Position numbers and translations under genes: made by a program. The notes below the pieces were generated by a model. That model searched no databases, was not told the origin of the DNA, and worked only from the letters and a program-made list of their open reading frames with translations. From Ghiorsea sp. (GTDB lineage Bacteria > Pseudomonadota > Zetaproteobacteria > Mariprofundales > Mariprofundaceae), in assembly GCA_027055255.1 (NCBI GenBank), contig JALUNK010000086.1, positions 1 through 35,126 of the forward strand: a DNA stretch of 35,126 nucleotides. Direction: 5' to 3'. Below are positions 16,897 through 25,615 of the stretch, piece after piece (within the stretch, counting starts at the first letter, position 1; each line of letters starts with the position of its first letter).

Positions 16897-18224
16897 GCAA
16901 TATTCTCTCTGTTACCGAGCTTACCGCCCGCATCAAGCAAGTCTTGGAGCAAGGTTTTTCTCGTATTGAAGTCACAGGTGAAATTTCTCGCCTCACATCA
17001 CCATCATCGGGGCACTTGTATTTCACGGTGAAGGATAAACATGCGGCGATTTCAGCTGTAGTTTGGAAGAGCGCTGCTGCACGCCTAAAAACGCGCCCTA
17101 AAGATGGACAAGCTTATGTCTTTACTGGTCATTTAAGCGTGTACGAACCGCGAGGAACTTACCAGTTGGTGGTTACAGGCATCGCACCTGTGGGTGCTGG
17201 TCGTTTGGCTGAAGAATTTGAGCGCCGCAAGGCTTTATTTGCCGAACGTGGTTGGTTTGATACAGAGCATAAACAAAGTATCCCTGAATTACCGCAACAT
17301 ATTGGCATGGTCACATCGGCAACTGCGGCAGCTTTTGAAGATGTAAAAAAGGTTTTAAATACGCGCCCTGCATGGCTCAACATCACCTTATCCCAAGCTG
17401 TAGTCCAAGGTGAATCCGCACCTGCAAGCGTTGCCTTAGCCATCAAAAGATTACATAACTTAAAAGATAAGCCCGATGTTATTTTGCTGGTGCGTGGTGG
17501 CGGAAGTTTGGAAGATTTATGGTGTTTTAATGATGAAAACATTGTACAAGCCATCTATGAGGCATCTATCCCTATCATATCTGGAGTTGGGCATGAGATT
17601 GATACTACTTTGACTGACCTCGCTGCTGATGTTCGCGCGGCTACCCCTTCCAATGCGGCTGAAATAGCTTGCCCAGCCAAAGAAACTTTACGCCCTCAAG
17701 TGCAGCGTATGCGTCAACGCATACACCAAGCTTTTGATAGTTATAAAGATGGTAAATACTGGTCTTTAGAACGCGCAAGCCAGCAACTTCAATATCACTA
17801 CCGTCAAGATTTGCAACAGCAACACAAACACATACGTCAACTTAAAAACATCTTACATCAATATGAACCCAAGCAAGCTCTGCGTAGGCAAACACAACAC
17901 TTTTACGCTTTAAAACAAAGACTCCACTCAGCAGCGCAGGGGCATACGCCGCAATGGCGCCAGCATCTTGTCGAACATCAACATATGCTGCGCTTAAGCT
18001 ACCAAGGCTCGCTACAAATTCATAATCAACATTGGCAAAAGCGACACGAACAATTGCTTGCCATGAATCCCAAACACGTATTGCAGCGCGGTTATGCCAT
18101 GACCACAGATGCAGCAGGTAAAGTCGTATCTTCAACGCAAAATTTACAACAAGGTGATAAACTTCACTTGCACTTCCATGATGGCAGCGCAGAATCAACC
18201 ATCACCAAAATTAAGGGAGCTTAA
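16893..18224 (+). CDS. xseA: Exodeoxyribonuclease VII large subunit
   Basis: LSVTELTARIKQVLEQGFSRIEVTGEISRLTSPSSGHLYFTVKD, VVWKS, TSATAAAFEDV, LVRGGGSLEDLWCFNDE, GVGHEIDTTLTDLAADVRAATPSNAAE. TTG start overlapping the upstream stop. Confidence 0.96.
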   Translation: MSNILSVTELTARIKQVLEQGFSRIEVTGEISRLTSPSSGHLYFTVKDKHAAISAVVWKSAAARLKTRPKDGQAYVFTGHLSVYEPRGTYQLVVTGIAPVGAGRLAEEFERRKALFAERGWFDTEHKQSIPELPQHIGMVTSATAAAFEDVKKVLNTRPAWLNITLSQAVVQGESAPASVALAIKRLHNLKDKPDVILLVRGGGSLEDLWCFNDENIVQAIYEASIPIISGVGHEIDTTLTDLAADVRAATPSNAAEIACPAKETLRPQVQRMRQRIHQAFDSYKDGKYWSLERASQQLQYHYRQDLQQQHKHIRQLKNILHQYEPKQALRRQTQHFYALKQRLHSAAQGHTPQWRQHLVEHQHMLRLSYQGSLQIHNQHWQKRHEQLLAMNPKHVLQRGYAMTTDAAGKVVSSTQNLQQGDKLHLHFHDGSAESTITKIKGA

Positions 18225-18226
18225 AT

Positions 18227-19057
18227 ATGCAAAAATTGCTCTACTTCATCGCTTTCTTATGCGCCAGTCAAAACCTATGGGCGACTAACTATCAAGCTGC
18301 GCAAGGTGATGTGTTGCGTGTTCCAGCGCCCATTTCGGGAGAGCACCTTACAGTCAAAGCATTGGGTAAAAACTGGCCAATTTACCACAAAGATGGTCAA
18401 CCCATCGCTTGGATTGGTATTCACCTCAATGTTAAGCCTGCCACTTATGATATTCAGTGGTTTGCTGGAGGTGCAGCTTCAGTCAATCAAGCTGTGGACA
18501 AACTAGACGTTAAAAAAGGTGACTTTCGTATTTCTCATATTGAAGTCGCCAAAAAGATGTCATCCTTTGATGAAGAAGCGCTCCAGCGCATTCGCGCTGA
18601 CCAAGCCTCCATTAAAAAAGCATACAAAACAAACGTAGCTATCAAACCCCAATGGCCTGAAATGATTTGGCCAGTGCGGGGTATCATCTCAACTCCTTTT
18701 GCTGCCCAACGTTATGTTAACGGCAATCCACGCTCACCCCACTCTGGACTAGATATCGCCGCTCCAACTGGTACACCCGTGAAAGCACCTCTGGCTGGAA
18801 AAGTATTGCTTGTTGAAGATATGTTCCTCAACGGCACCTTAGTCACCATTGGACATGGTAATGGCATTACAACTGTATACGCCCATTTAAATAAATCCTT
18901 GGTTCAAGTTGGTGATGAACTCAAACAAGGTGATGTCTTTGCCGAAGTCGGTAGCACAGGCCGCTCAACTGGACCCCACCTGCATTGGGGCGTACAGTTC
19001 AACGGCAATAAAGTTAACCCTAAAGCCATGTTACCTTTAGCAACGCCAGAGCCATAG
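18227..19057 (+). CDS. M23-family (LytM) metallopeptidase
   Basis: HSGLDIAAPTGTPVKAPLAGKVLLVEDMFLNGTLVTIGHGNGITTVYAHL...GSTGRSTGPHLHWGV. Confidence 0.95.
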   Translation: MQKLLYFIAFLCASQNLWATNYQAAQGDVLRVPAPISGEHLTVKALGKNWPIYHKDGQPIAWIGIHLNVKPATYDIQWFAGGAASVNQAVDKLDVKKGDFRISHIEVAKKMSSFDEEALQRIRADQASIKKAYKTNVAIKPQWPEMIWPVRGIISTPFAAQRYVNGNPRSPHSGLDIAAPTGTPVKAPLAGKVLLVEDMFLNGTLVTIGHGNGITTVYAHLNKSLVQVGDELKQGDVFAEVGSTGRSTGPHLHWGVQFNGNKVNPKAMLPLATPEP

Positions 19058-19129
19058 TTTGCTTGCCTTGTTTGCTAGATAAGCACATTATACGCTAGTT
19101 CATACTGGATACTGGGAGAGAGTTTTATC

Positions 19130-19528
19130 ATGGCAAATACGATTAAAATACTAACCATTGATGATGAGGATTCAGTGCAAAGTATTATTGTTGCCTTTGC
19201 CCAACGCTTTTTTGCCGACAAGAACATAGCTTGCGAAGTAAAAGCATTTAATGACCCAGTACAGGGCGTATTTGAGCTTAGTGCCCATGGTGAGCAGTAT
19301 CATGTGATTCTGCTGGATGTACGGTTACCAAAGCTCACCGGCGATGAAATATTCAATAGTATACTGCATGTAAATCCAGAGCTTGCTAACCGTGTTATAT
19401 TTATCACGGGTTACCCCAACGACTTGGTTCAACGTTTTCCAGATATTAAGCTAAATATACTTAACAAACCTTTCCGTTATAAAGACTTTTGCATTAAAAT
19501 TGTCGAAGTTTTGAAAAAGAAAACGTAA
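19130..19528 (+). CDS. Stand-alone response regulator receiver protein
   Basis: ILTIDDEDSVQ, VILLDVRLPKLTGDEIF, FITGYP, LNKPFRYKDF: conserved REC residues, no output domain. Confidence 0.88.
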   Translation: MANTIKILTIDDEDSVQSIIVAFAQRFFADKNIACEVKAFNDPVQGVFELSAHGEQYHVILLDVRLPKLTGDEIFNSILHVNPELANRVIFITGYPNDLVQRFPDIKLNILNKPFRYKDFCIKIVEVLKKKT

Positions 19529-20077
19529 ATGAAGTTGCATACATGGTTTTCAACATTAAATGTCCAAAAGGTTGAGCTCAAGCTAGCGAGTGTTCTAGCT
19601 ATCGCCACAGCATGTATCGTCTTGCTTATTGTATCTTGGTCTTTTTTTGCTTCGACAACATCTAATAACACATCGCAAATGCAAAGTTCAACCCATCAAG
19701 AAGTACAAACTATTGAACGCCCTACTTTATCACAGGTAGACATTTCATCTCAACAAGACACCACTCGTTTAAAGCAAACACAAACAACAGCAAAGACCTT
19801 AACTAAAAAGGTTCAGGCGCACAAAAAAAGTGTTAATAAAATCATTCTGGGGCAAGGAAACTATTTTGTGCAAGTGGGTGCCTTCACCCAAGCTAAACTT
19901 GCTCGACTTATGCTTGAGAAAATGAAAAAGAAATATCATTACGCCATCATTCAGCAAAAAGGAGATAAACATGCTGTTTGGGTTGGACCTGTGGTGACCA
20001 AGGCGGATGCCATAAACCTACAACAACATCTACAACGTAAAAATAATATCCAAGGGTTTATCGTTACAAAAAAATAA
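19529..20077 (+). CDS. SPOR-domain membrane protein
   Basis: Single TM (VLAIATACIVLLIVSWSFFA), then linker and C-terminal GNYFVQVGAFTQAKLARLMLEKM...HAVWVGPVVTKADAINLQQHLQ, typical of SPOR. Confidence 0.87.
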   Translation: MKLHTWFSTLNVQKVELKLASVLAIATACIVLLIVSWSFFASTTSNNTSQMQSSTHQEVQTIERPTLSQVDISSQQDTTRLKQTQTTAKTLTKKVQAHKKSVNKIILGQGNYFVQVGAFTQAKLARLMLEKMKKKYHYAIIQQKGDKHAVWVGPVVTKADAINLQQHLQRKNNIQGFIVTKK

Positions 20078-20081
20078 AAGA

Positions 20082-20194
20082 TGCCACTTGAGCCGGACTG
20101 GTTTGCAACGCAAAAGAACCTTGCTGCCGCTGCTTCCTTCCGGACCTGACGGGGTTCACAAAGACTTTCCGTGCAAGGCCCGACCCAAGTGACA
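20082..20194 (-). ncRNA. ffs: Signal recognition particle RNA (4.5S type)
   Basis: Minus strand carries GTCAGGTCCGGAAGGAAGCAGC, the conserved SRP RNA apical domain, and the ends pair (TGTCACTTGGGTC ... AGCCxxxxxGTGGCA). Boundaries approximate. Confidence 0.92.
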
Positions 20195-20247
20195 ATCGGT
20201 ATCATGCTTTTAAAAACATGAAAACTTAAATGAGCTAAGCATCAAAA

Positions 20248-20335
20248 TGGCGGAGAGAGAGGGATTCGAACCCTCGGTACATTGCTGTACACACGCTTTC
20301 CAAGCGTGCTCATTCGGCCACTCTGACATCTCTCC
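20248..20335 (-). tRNA. tRNA-Ser (anticodon GGA), CCA encoded
   Basis: Minus strand GGAGAGATGTCAGAGTGGCCGAATGAGCACGCTTGGAAAGCGTG...GGTTCGAATCCCTCTCTCTCCGCCA; class II with long variable arm; anticodon loop TTGGAAA. Confidence 0.95.
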
Positions 20336-20442
20336 TAGCTCTAAAATCAAAACTGGCGGCACTTTAACGATTAGACGCAGAGTATCAAGCGTTATAGCCG
20401 CATTCAGCCACTTGGCTCGAAATTTGCTTACCTCTCTTTAAG

Positions 20443-21111
20443 ATGAAAAATAATCTATCCACATTAAACAATAACAGCCTTCACCCAACAGCATTCAACA
20501 GTTTTTTACCCAAAGAAACGATGGATATGGTGAACAACTATGTTGGCGAACTGCCTCAGGATCTCGCTTTTGAACAAGATATGACCATATTATTTAGCGA
20601 CATGCGTGGTTTCACTGCCCTAAGTGAGCAATACAACCCGCATAAGGTATATGAAACCATTAACGCTAGTTTAGCTTTACAGAGTAAGTTTATTGCTCAG
20701 TTTGGCGGTAGCGTCAATAAGTTCTTAGGAGATGGACTCTTGGCTTGTTTCTCAGGGGATGATCGCAGTATACGCGCATTCCAATGTGTTCAACGTTTAC
20801 TCAAAGAACTAAAAAAACTGGATGATGACAAAGCTTACCTTCCATGCCACGTAGGTTTTGGACTTAATGATGGCTCTGTTTTATTTGGTTTGTTGGGTGA
20901 CCATTCAAGGCGTGAATTCACCGTTATTGGCGATACGGTTAATACCGCCGCAAGATTATGTGGCATCGCAGAGCCTTTCAAAGCATTGATGACTCAAAAC
21001 TTTATTGATACGCTGCACGATGATGAAATTAAAGATAATTATGCTTTCGTTGAGCGCGCATTATTCAAAGGCAAAAGAGAAGCCATCCGTATTTACGCTA
21101 TTTGTTCATAA
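20443..21111 (+). CDS. Class III adenylate/guanylate cyclase domain protein
   Basis: MTILFSDMRGFTALSEQ, VNKFLGDGLLACF, EFTVIGDTVNTAARLC: metal-binding Asp residues and transition-state Asn/Arg present. Confidence 0.9.
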   Translation: MKNNLSTLNNNSLHPTAFNSFLPKETMDMVNNYVGELPQDLAFEQDMTILFSDMRGFTALSEQYNPHKVYETINASLALQSKFIAQFGGSVNKFLGDGLLACFSGDDRSIRAFQCVQRLLKELKKLDDDKAYLPCHVGFGLNDGSVLFGLLGDHSRREFTVIGDTVNTAARLCGIAEPFKALMTQNFIDTLHDDEIKDNYAFVERALFKGKREAIRIYAICS

Positions 21112-21126
21112 TCAAAAAGGTGCTGG

Positions 21127-21930
21127 ATGACCTTTATATTTAAGCTTATTCAACAAACCAGCACACATTACAAACGTAGGCAAGGCATGCAATTTGCAGC
21201 GGCACTTAGCTACAGTACACTCTTATCTGTTGTGCCTGTGACCATGCTTATCTTTTTCATATCTTTACAAACTGATATTTTTTCAAATATGTTTGATCAA
21301 GTTCGCGAACAACTGCTTACACAGCTTTTACCAACCAGCCGCGAACAAATTGAAACTTATTTATTGCAAACCAGTCAAAATATAAAGTCCTTTTCTTACC
21401 TTAGCATGGCACTTATCTTCTTATCCGCACTTTGGCTTTCTTTGGGCGTAGAGCGAGCGTTTAATCATATTTGGCATGTTGAAACGCCAAGAAAACTCAT
21501 ATTACGAATCCCTGCACATATCACACTTTGGCTTGCAGCCCCTCTTCTCATCATGCTTTCCATCACATTAACAACTTGGATGACTTCACTACCTTACCTC
21601 CATGATGTAGTGCTTCAGGTCTCATTTGTATCAAAAATGCTACCTTTGTTGGTATCATCTACTGCACTTTTCTTGCTCTACTTTTTTGTTCCCAACATCC
21701 ATGTAAAACTAAAATATGCTGGAATTGCAGGTTTGATTGCAGGTCTATTGTTTGAAACCAGCAAATGGGGCTTCACTCTTTATATTACAAAATATGCCAT
21801 GTACGAAAAATTATATGGTGCTTTAGCAACACTTCCTATTTTTATGCTTTGGGTACTTATTTCTTGGATTATCGTACTCTGGGGAGCATCCCTTCATTAT
21901 GTATTGCAAAAACAAGGACAATCCACTTAG
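21127..21930 (+). CDS. YihY/BrkB-family inner membrane protein
   Basis: GMQFAAALSYSTLLSVVPVTMLIFF, ALWLSLGVERAFNHIWHVE, GALATLPIFMLWVLISWIIVLWGASLHYVL. Confidence 0.93.
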   Translation: MTFIFKLIQQTSTHYKRRQGMQFAAALSYSTLLSVVPVTMLIFFISLQTDIFSNMFDQVREQLLTQLLPTSREQIETYLLQTSQNIKSFSYLSMALIFLSALWLSLGVERAFNHIWHVETPRKLILRIPAHITLWLAAPLLIMLSITLTTWMTSLPYLHDVVLQVSFVSKMLPLLVSSTALFLLYFFVPNIHVKLKYAGIAGLIAGLLFETSKWGFTLYITKYAMYEKLYGALATLPIFMLWVLISWIIVLWGASLHYVLQKQGQST

Positions 21931-21951
21931 CATCAACTATCATACGCCACT

Positions 21952-23070
21952 ATGGCAAAACAACATAAATTTTTCGCAGTCGTTGTACCTGGTTTAGAGC
22001 GCATCGCTGCGCGCGAGTTAGAGTCCTTCGCTGCACATGATATTACCATTGAATATGGTGGCATCCAATTCTCTGGAACTTTAGAACTGCTCTACCGTGT
22101 TAACCTTAGAGCCAGATCCATCACTCGGGTCTTAATGCGACTGCGAACTTTTCGCAGTATGACTTTAGAAGGTTTGGGTTACGATTTGAAAAAAGTAGCT
22201 TGGCATCTGTTTTTTGATGAAAACACTACACTTCATGTTGAGGTACACAGTCACCATTCACGACTTAATCATTCTGATGATATTGCAGACTTTACTAAAC
22301 AATATATTCAAAAATTATTACCCAAACTAGAAACAGGTAAAAAGCAGCAATCACAAACGCTACATATTCGTTTGGATAACAACCGTGGTGTCTTAAGCTT
22401 AGATACTTCTGGCGAACGATTAGACAGGCGAGGTTATCGTTTAAACCCAGTCAAAGCCCCCCTTCGTGAAACCATTGCTGCGGCTATGGTGCAATGGTCT
22501 GGCTGGTCGCCAGAACAAGCGCTTTTAGTGCCCATGTGTGGCTCAGGCACCCTTGCTATTGAAGCTGCATCTTTAGGATTAAATCAAGCGCCCAACCTTG
22601 AGCATGATTTTTCATGTTTACATTACCCTTCATACAAAGATAAAACATTCCAAAAAGTACTTGGAAAGTGTGCATCCATGCAAAAAGAAACGTCTCTCGA
22701 TATTTTGGCATCGGACTACAATAAAGCCGCAGTTGAAGCCTGTTTGGACAATGCTAAGCGTGCAAAGGTTGATAAAGCTATTCAACTGGAACGACAAGAT
22801 ATCCATGCGTTGAAAAAGCCTGTTACCAAGCATGGTGGAGTACTTATACTTAATCCACCTTATGGTCAGCGCATTGGTGAAGAAGCTAAAGTTCTCTCGC
22901 TCTGGGTAGATTTGGGTAATATCATTCGTGAGCAATTTGCCGATGATACGATGTGGAAAACCGTTATCATTTGTCCTGACCCAGAACATGAAAAGGCTTT
23001 AAAGCTTAACATAAAAAAACGACTTAAACTTAAACATGGCGGCCTTGATGTTATGCTTTTAGAAATATAA
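21952..23070 (+). CDS. THUMP-domain class I SAM-dependent RNA methyltransferase (RlmL/YpsC-like)
   Basis: FFAVVVPGLERIAARELESF N-terminus, RRGYRLNPVKAPLRETIAAAMV, MCGSGTLAIEAA, motif IV LNPPYGQRIGEE. Confidence 0.93.
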   Translation: MAKQHKFFAVVVPGLERIAARELESFAAHDITIEYGGIQFSGTLELLYRVNLRARSITRVLMRLRTFRSMTLEGLGYDLKKVAWHLFFDENTTLHVEVHSHHSRLNHSDDIADFTKQYIQKLLPKLETGKKQQSQTLHIRLDNNRGVLSLDTSGERLDRRGYRLNPVKAPLRETIAAAMVQWSGWSPEQALLVPMCGSGTLAIEAASLGLNQAPNLEHDFSCLHYPSYKDKTFQKVLGKCASMQKETSLDILASDYNKAAVEACLDNAKRAKVDKAIQLERQDIHALKKPVTKHGGVLILNPPYGQRIGEEAKVLSLWVDLGNIIREQFADDTMWKTVIICPDPEHEKALKLNIKKRLKLKHGGLDVMLLEI

Positions 23071-23087
23071 ACATACAAACTATAACG

Positions 23088-24923
23088 ATGAAGAAAAGTT
23101 TTTTAAACTCACCATGGCTTATTTTAATCGCGCCATTGCTTGCTTTTCCTTTAATGATTAATGTGCGTGTCTTCCCATTCATTGCACCCAATGAAGAACC
23201 CAAATGGGCTATATTAACCATTTGTGCATTATGGATGGGCTTTGCCGCAGCAGGACTGTGGTGGCAACGAAGAGAGCCGCTCCGATTGGCTAAACCAAGC
23301 ATCCCAACGATGTTATTAAGCATCTACCTTCTTATCCTTGGCATTGGTATTTTTGTTGGCCCAAATCAAACTGAAGGTTTTATTCGTTTTGCTTTTTGGT
23401 TCTTTTGTATCGTCATATTTGCTACCTCAGCTTGGGCAATCAAATATGAAAGCAAATGGCAATCCCTACTTGTATGGAGCGTAAGCCTTGGTACATTTCT
23501 CTTTTCACTTCGTTATTGGGAAAGTTATTTTTTAGATTACGGCAAACCCAACTATAATATCATGGTTCTCTTTTCACCTATTGGACATGTTAACTTTACA
23601 GGTGACGTACTGATAATGCTTCTACCTTTTCTAATGTGGGTACTGGCTACATATACCAGCCCTATTTTACGTTTATTCAATTGGCTTTCCATCACTACCT
23701 TGTCGACCATTTTGCTTGTCGCCAGTTCAAGAGGTGCTTTGGGTGGGGTGACTATTGCAGCTTTATTCGCTTTATTCATATTTATCAAACACTATCGATC
23801 ACTTTCCTTCGCCACCTATAAAATACCTGCTCTCCTTATGGCAAGCACTTTGATTGTATCAAGCATCGTTTATTTGTCTTTACCCTTTCATTATCGTGAC
23901 TTAGCCAGAGTTTCAGCAACAGCCGGTCAAGCAACAACGAATCAAGGAAAGGTTAAGTTAACACCTGGTGCAGCAACTCCTCCGTTAGTAAACCTATGGG
24001 TAGAGCTTTCACCGTTACTTGGCGCACGCACGCCCATCTTCGCTTCAACTACTGCAATGACTTTAGATACCCCTTTGCTTGGTCAAGGTACAGGTAATTA
24101 TGCTTGGGTGTACCCCAACTATAGCAACCGTTATCCTGACTTTCGGGATCCTTTAAGCAGCATTCGCACCTTTACCACCAACCCTCATAATATGGTTCTC
24201 CAAATCGCTTCACAAAATGGTATTCCTGCTATGCTCATTTTTATGAGCCTTCTCCTTTTCTTTTGGTGGAAACTTGTTTGTAGTCTTTGGGGGAAATGGG
24301 ATGCTTATCTGCTCTCAGGGCTTGCAGCTTTAACTGCTGCATTGTTTGATGCCATGTTTAATCATGTCTTTTTTAATCCCGCAAGTATGTTTGTCTTTGC
24401 CCTAATTGGTGGTAGTTGGTGGGGTTATTTAAATCTACTAAAAAAAGATACAGACAACACTTGGAGGTTTCCTACAAAACCTTTAGCTGCAACTACATTA
24501 ATCATTATAAGTTCACTTAGTATTTGGCCCATGCGCTGGGTGGTTTCCGAATGGTATACAGGGCAAGCAATGGCGCACATGCGCTATCCCACATATGAAT
24601 TACAATTTTATCAAAAAGCTTACGCTTGGGATAAAGAGAACTTTCGCGCTGTATTTGGCTTAGGGCAAGTGATGTACAAGCAGAAAAAATATGACGAAAG
24701 TGTTCGCTACTTCCAAGAATTTGAATCTTTTTATCCTTACAACCCTCCTGCACTCAATATGTTAGGTGCAGCTTTTATGATGACTGGAAACTACAACAAT
24801 GCTGAAAAAGCATTCCAATCCGCTTTGGAAATATCCCCTGATTTTGAAATGGCACAACAAAACAAACAACGCGCTCATGCTTTATTCTTGCAACAACAGC
24901 GAAATAAAACCGCACACCCCTAA
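23088..24923 (+). CDS. O-antigen ligase-like (Wzy_C) membrane protein with C-terminal TPR repeats
   Basis: Multiple TMs; Wzy_C-like segment LLGQGTGNYAWVYPNYSNRYPDF...TNPHNMVLQIASQNGIPAML; C-terminal TPRs (YDESVRYFQEFESFYPYNPPALNMLGAAFMMTGNYNNAEKAFQSALEISPDFEMA). Confidence 0.85.
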   Translation: MKKSFLNSPWLILIAPLLAFPLMINVRVFPFIAPNEEPKWAILTICALWMGFAAAGLWWQRREPLRLAKPSIPTMLLSIYLLILGIGIFVGPNQTEGFIRFAFWFFCIVIFATSAWAIKYESKWQSLLVWSVSLGTFLFSLRYWESYFLDYGKPNYNIMVLFSPIGHVNFTGDVLIMLLPFLMWVLATYTSPILRLFNWLSITTLSTILLVASSRGALGGVTIAALFALFIFIKHYRSLSFATYKIPALLMASTLIVSSIVYLSLPFHYRDLARVSATAGQATTNQGKVKLTPGAATPPLVNLWVELSPLLGARTPIFASTTAMTLDTPLLGQGTGNYAWVYPNYSNRYPDFRDPLSSIRTFTTNPHNMVLQIASQNGIPAMLIFMSLLLFFWWKLVCSLWGKWDAYLLSGLAALTAALFDAMFNHVFFNPASMFVFALIGGSWWGYLNLLKKDTDNTWRFPTKPLAATTLIIISSLSIWPMRWVVSEWYTGQAMAHMRYPTYELQFYQKAYAWDKENFRAVFGLGQVMYKQKKYDESVRYFQEFESFYPYNPPALNMLGAAFMMTGNYNNAEKAFQSALEISPDFEMAQQNKQRAHALFLQQQRNKTAHP

Positions 24924-24997
24924 TTTTATATATAGACAAGCAAGTTGTTCTGCATAAAATCAATCGTTCAGCGTACTTAAAATATAGAGGTGTACAC

Positions 24998-25609
24998 ATG
25001 TTACAACGTTTTTCACTACCATTATTGATTCTTCTCATTTTAGCAGGTTGCCAAAATATCAGCAAGGAAGACTTGCAAGTTTTACAAGCCCGTGCAGACC
25101 ACGCCAGCCAACTTGAACAAGAAAATGCACAATTAAAACGAGAGCGTAAGTCACTAAGTAAATCTATTCATGAGCTTGAATCGCAACTTGAACAAGAAAT
25201 TGCAGACAAACAAATTCTTATTGAGCAAAATGAACAAACTGGAATTATTAAAGTGACTATGCAACAAGATATCTTGTTTCCAAGTGGCTCATTTGAAATT
25301 GACCAAGAAGGTGCAGCAGATATGTTACGTAAAGTTGTTGCCAGCTTAGATGGTAAAAATAAATTGCGCGTTGTCGGTCATACAGATAACCTACCTGTTT
25401 CACGTAATATGCGCGATAAATTTTCAGATAACTGGGATTTATCTGCACGTCGAGCAGGCGAAGTTGCACGATTTTTGATTTGGGGAACAGGTTTCCCAGC
25501 AGAACGTATTGAAGTTATAGGTAAGGCAGCTGTTGAACCCATTGCCGACAATAGCACTGAAGAAGGCAGAGCTTTAAACCGCCGCATCGAACTATTTATT
25601 GAAAAATAA
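24998..25609 (+). CDS. OmpA-family peptidoglycan-associated lipoprotein
   Basis: LLILAGC lipobox, coiled-coil, then OmpA domain ILFPSGSFEIDQEGA...LRVVGHTDNLPVS...NWDLSARRAGEVARFL...NRRIELFIEK. Confidence 0.93.
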   Translation: MLQRFSLPLLILLILAGCQNISKEDLQVLQARADHASQLEQENAQLKRERKSLSKSIHELESQLEQEIADKQILIEQNEQTGIIKVTMQQDILFPSGSFEIDQEGAADMLRKVVASLDGKNKLRVVGHTDNLPVSRNMRDKFSDNWDLSARRAGEVARFLIWGTGFPAERIEVIGKAAVEPIADNSTEEGRALNRRIELFIEK

Positions 25610-25615
25610 ACGACC

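Noticed and set aside
17159-17554. 131-aa - strand ORF
   Set aside because: Antisense shadow of xseA, which has unambiguous motifs.
20247-20441. 64-aa ORF MAEREGFEPSVHCCTHAF...
   Set aside because: It overlaps the tRNA-Ser gene antisense; the MAEREGFEPSV start is a well-known spurious translation of tRNA-Ser.
20443-21111. Cyclase as part of a CBASS/Pycsar-type defence system
   Set aside because: Neighbours are a tRNA, an YihY/BrkB protein and an RNA methyltransferase, with no effector such as a cNMP-gated TM or nuclease beside it. It retains a canonical class III cyclase core.
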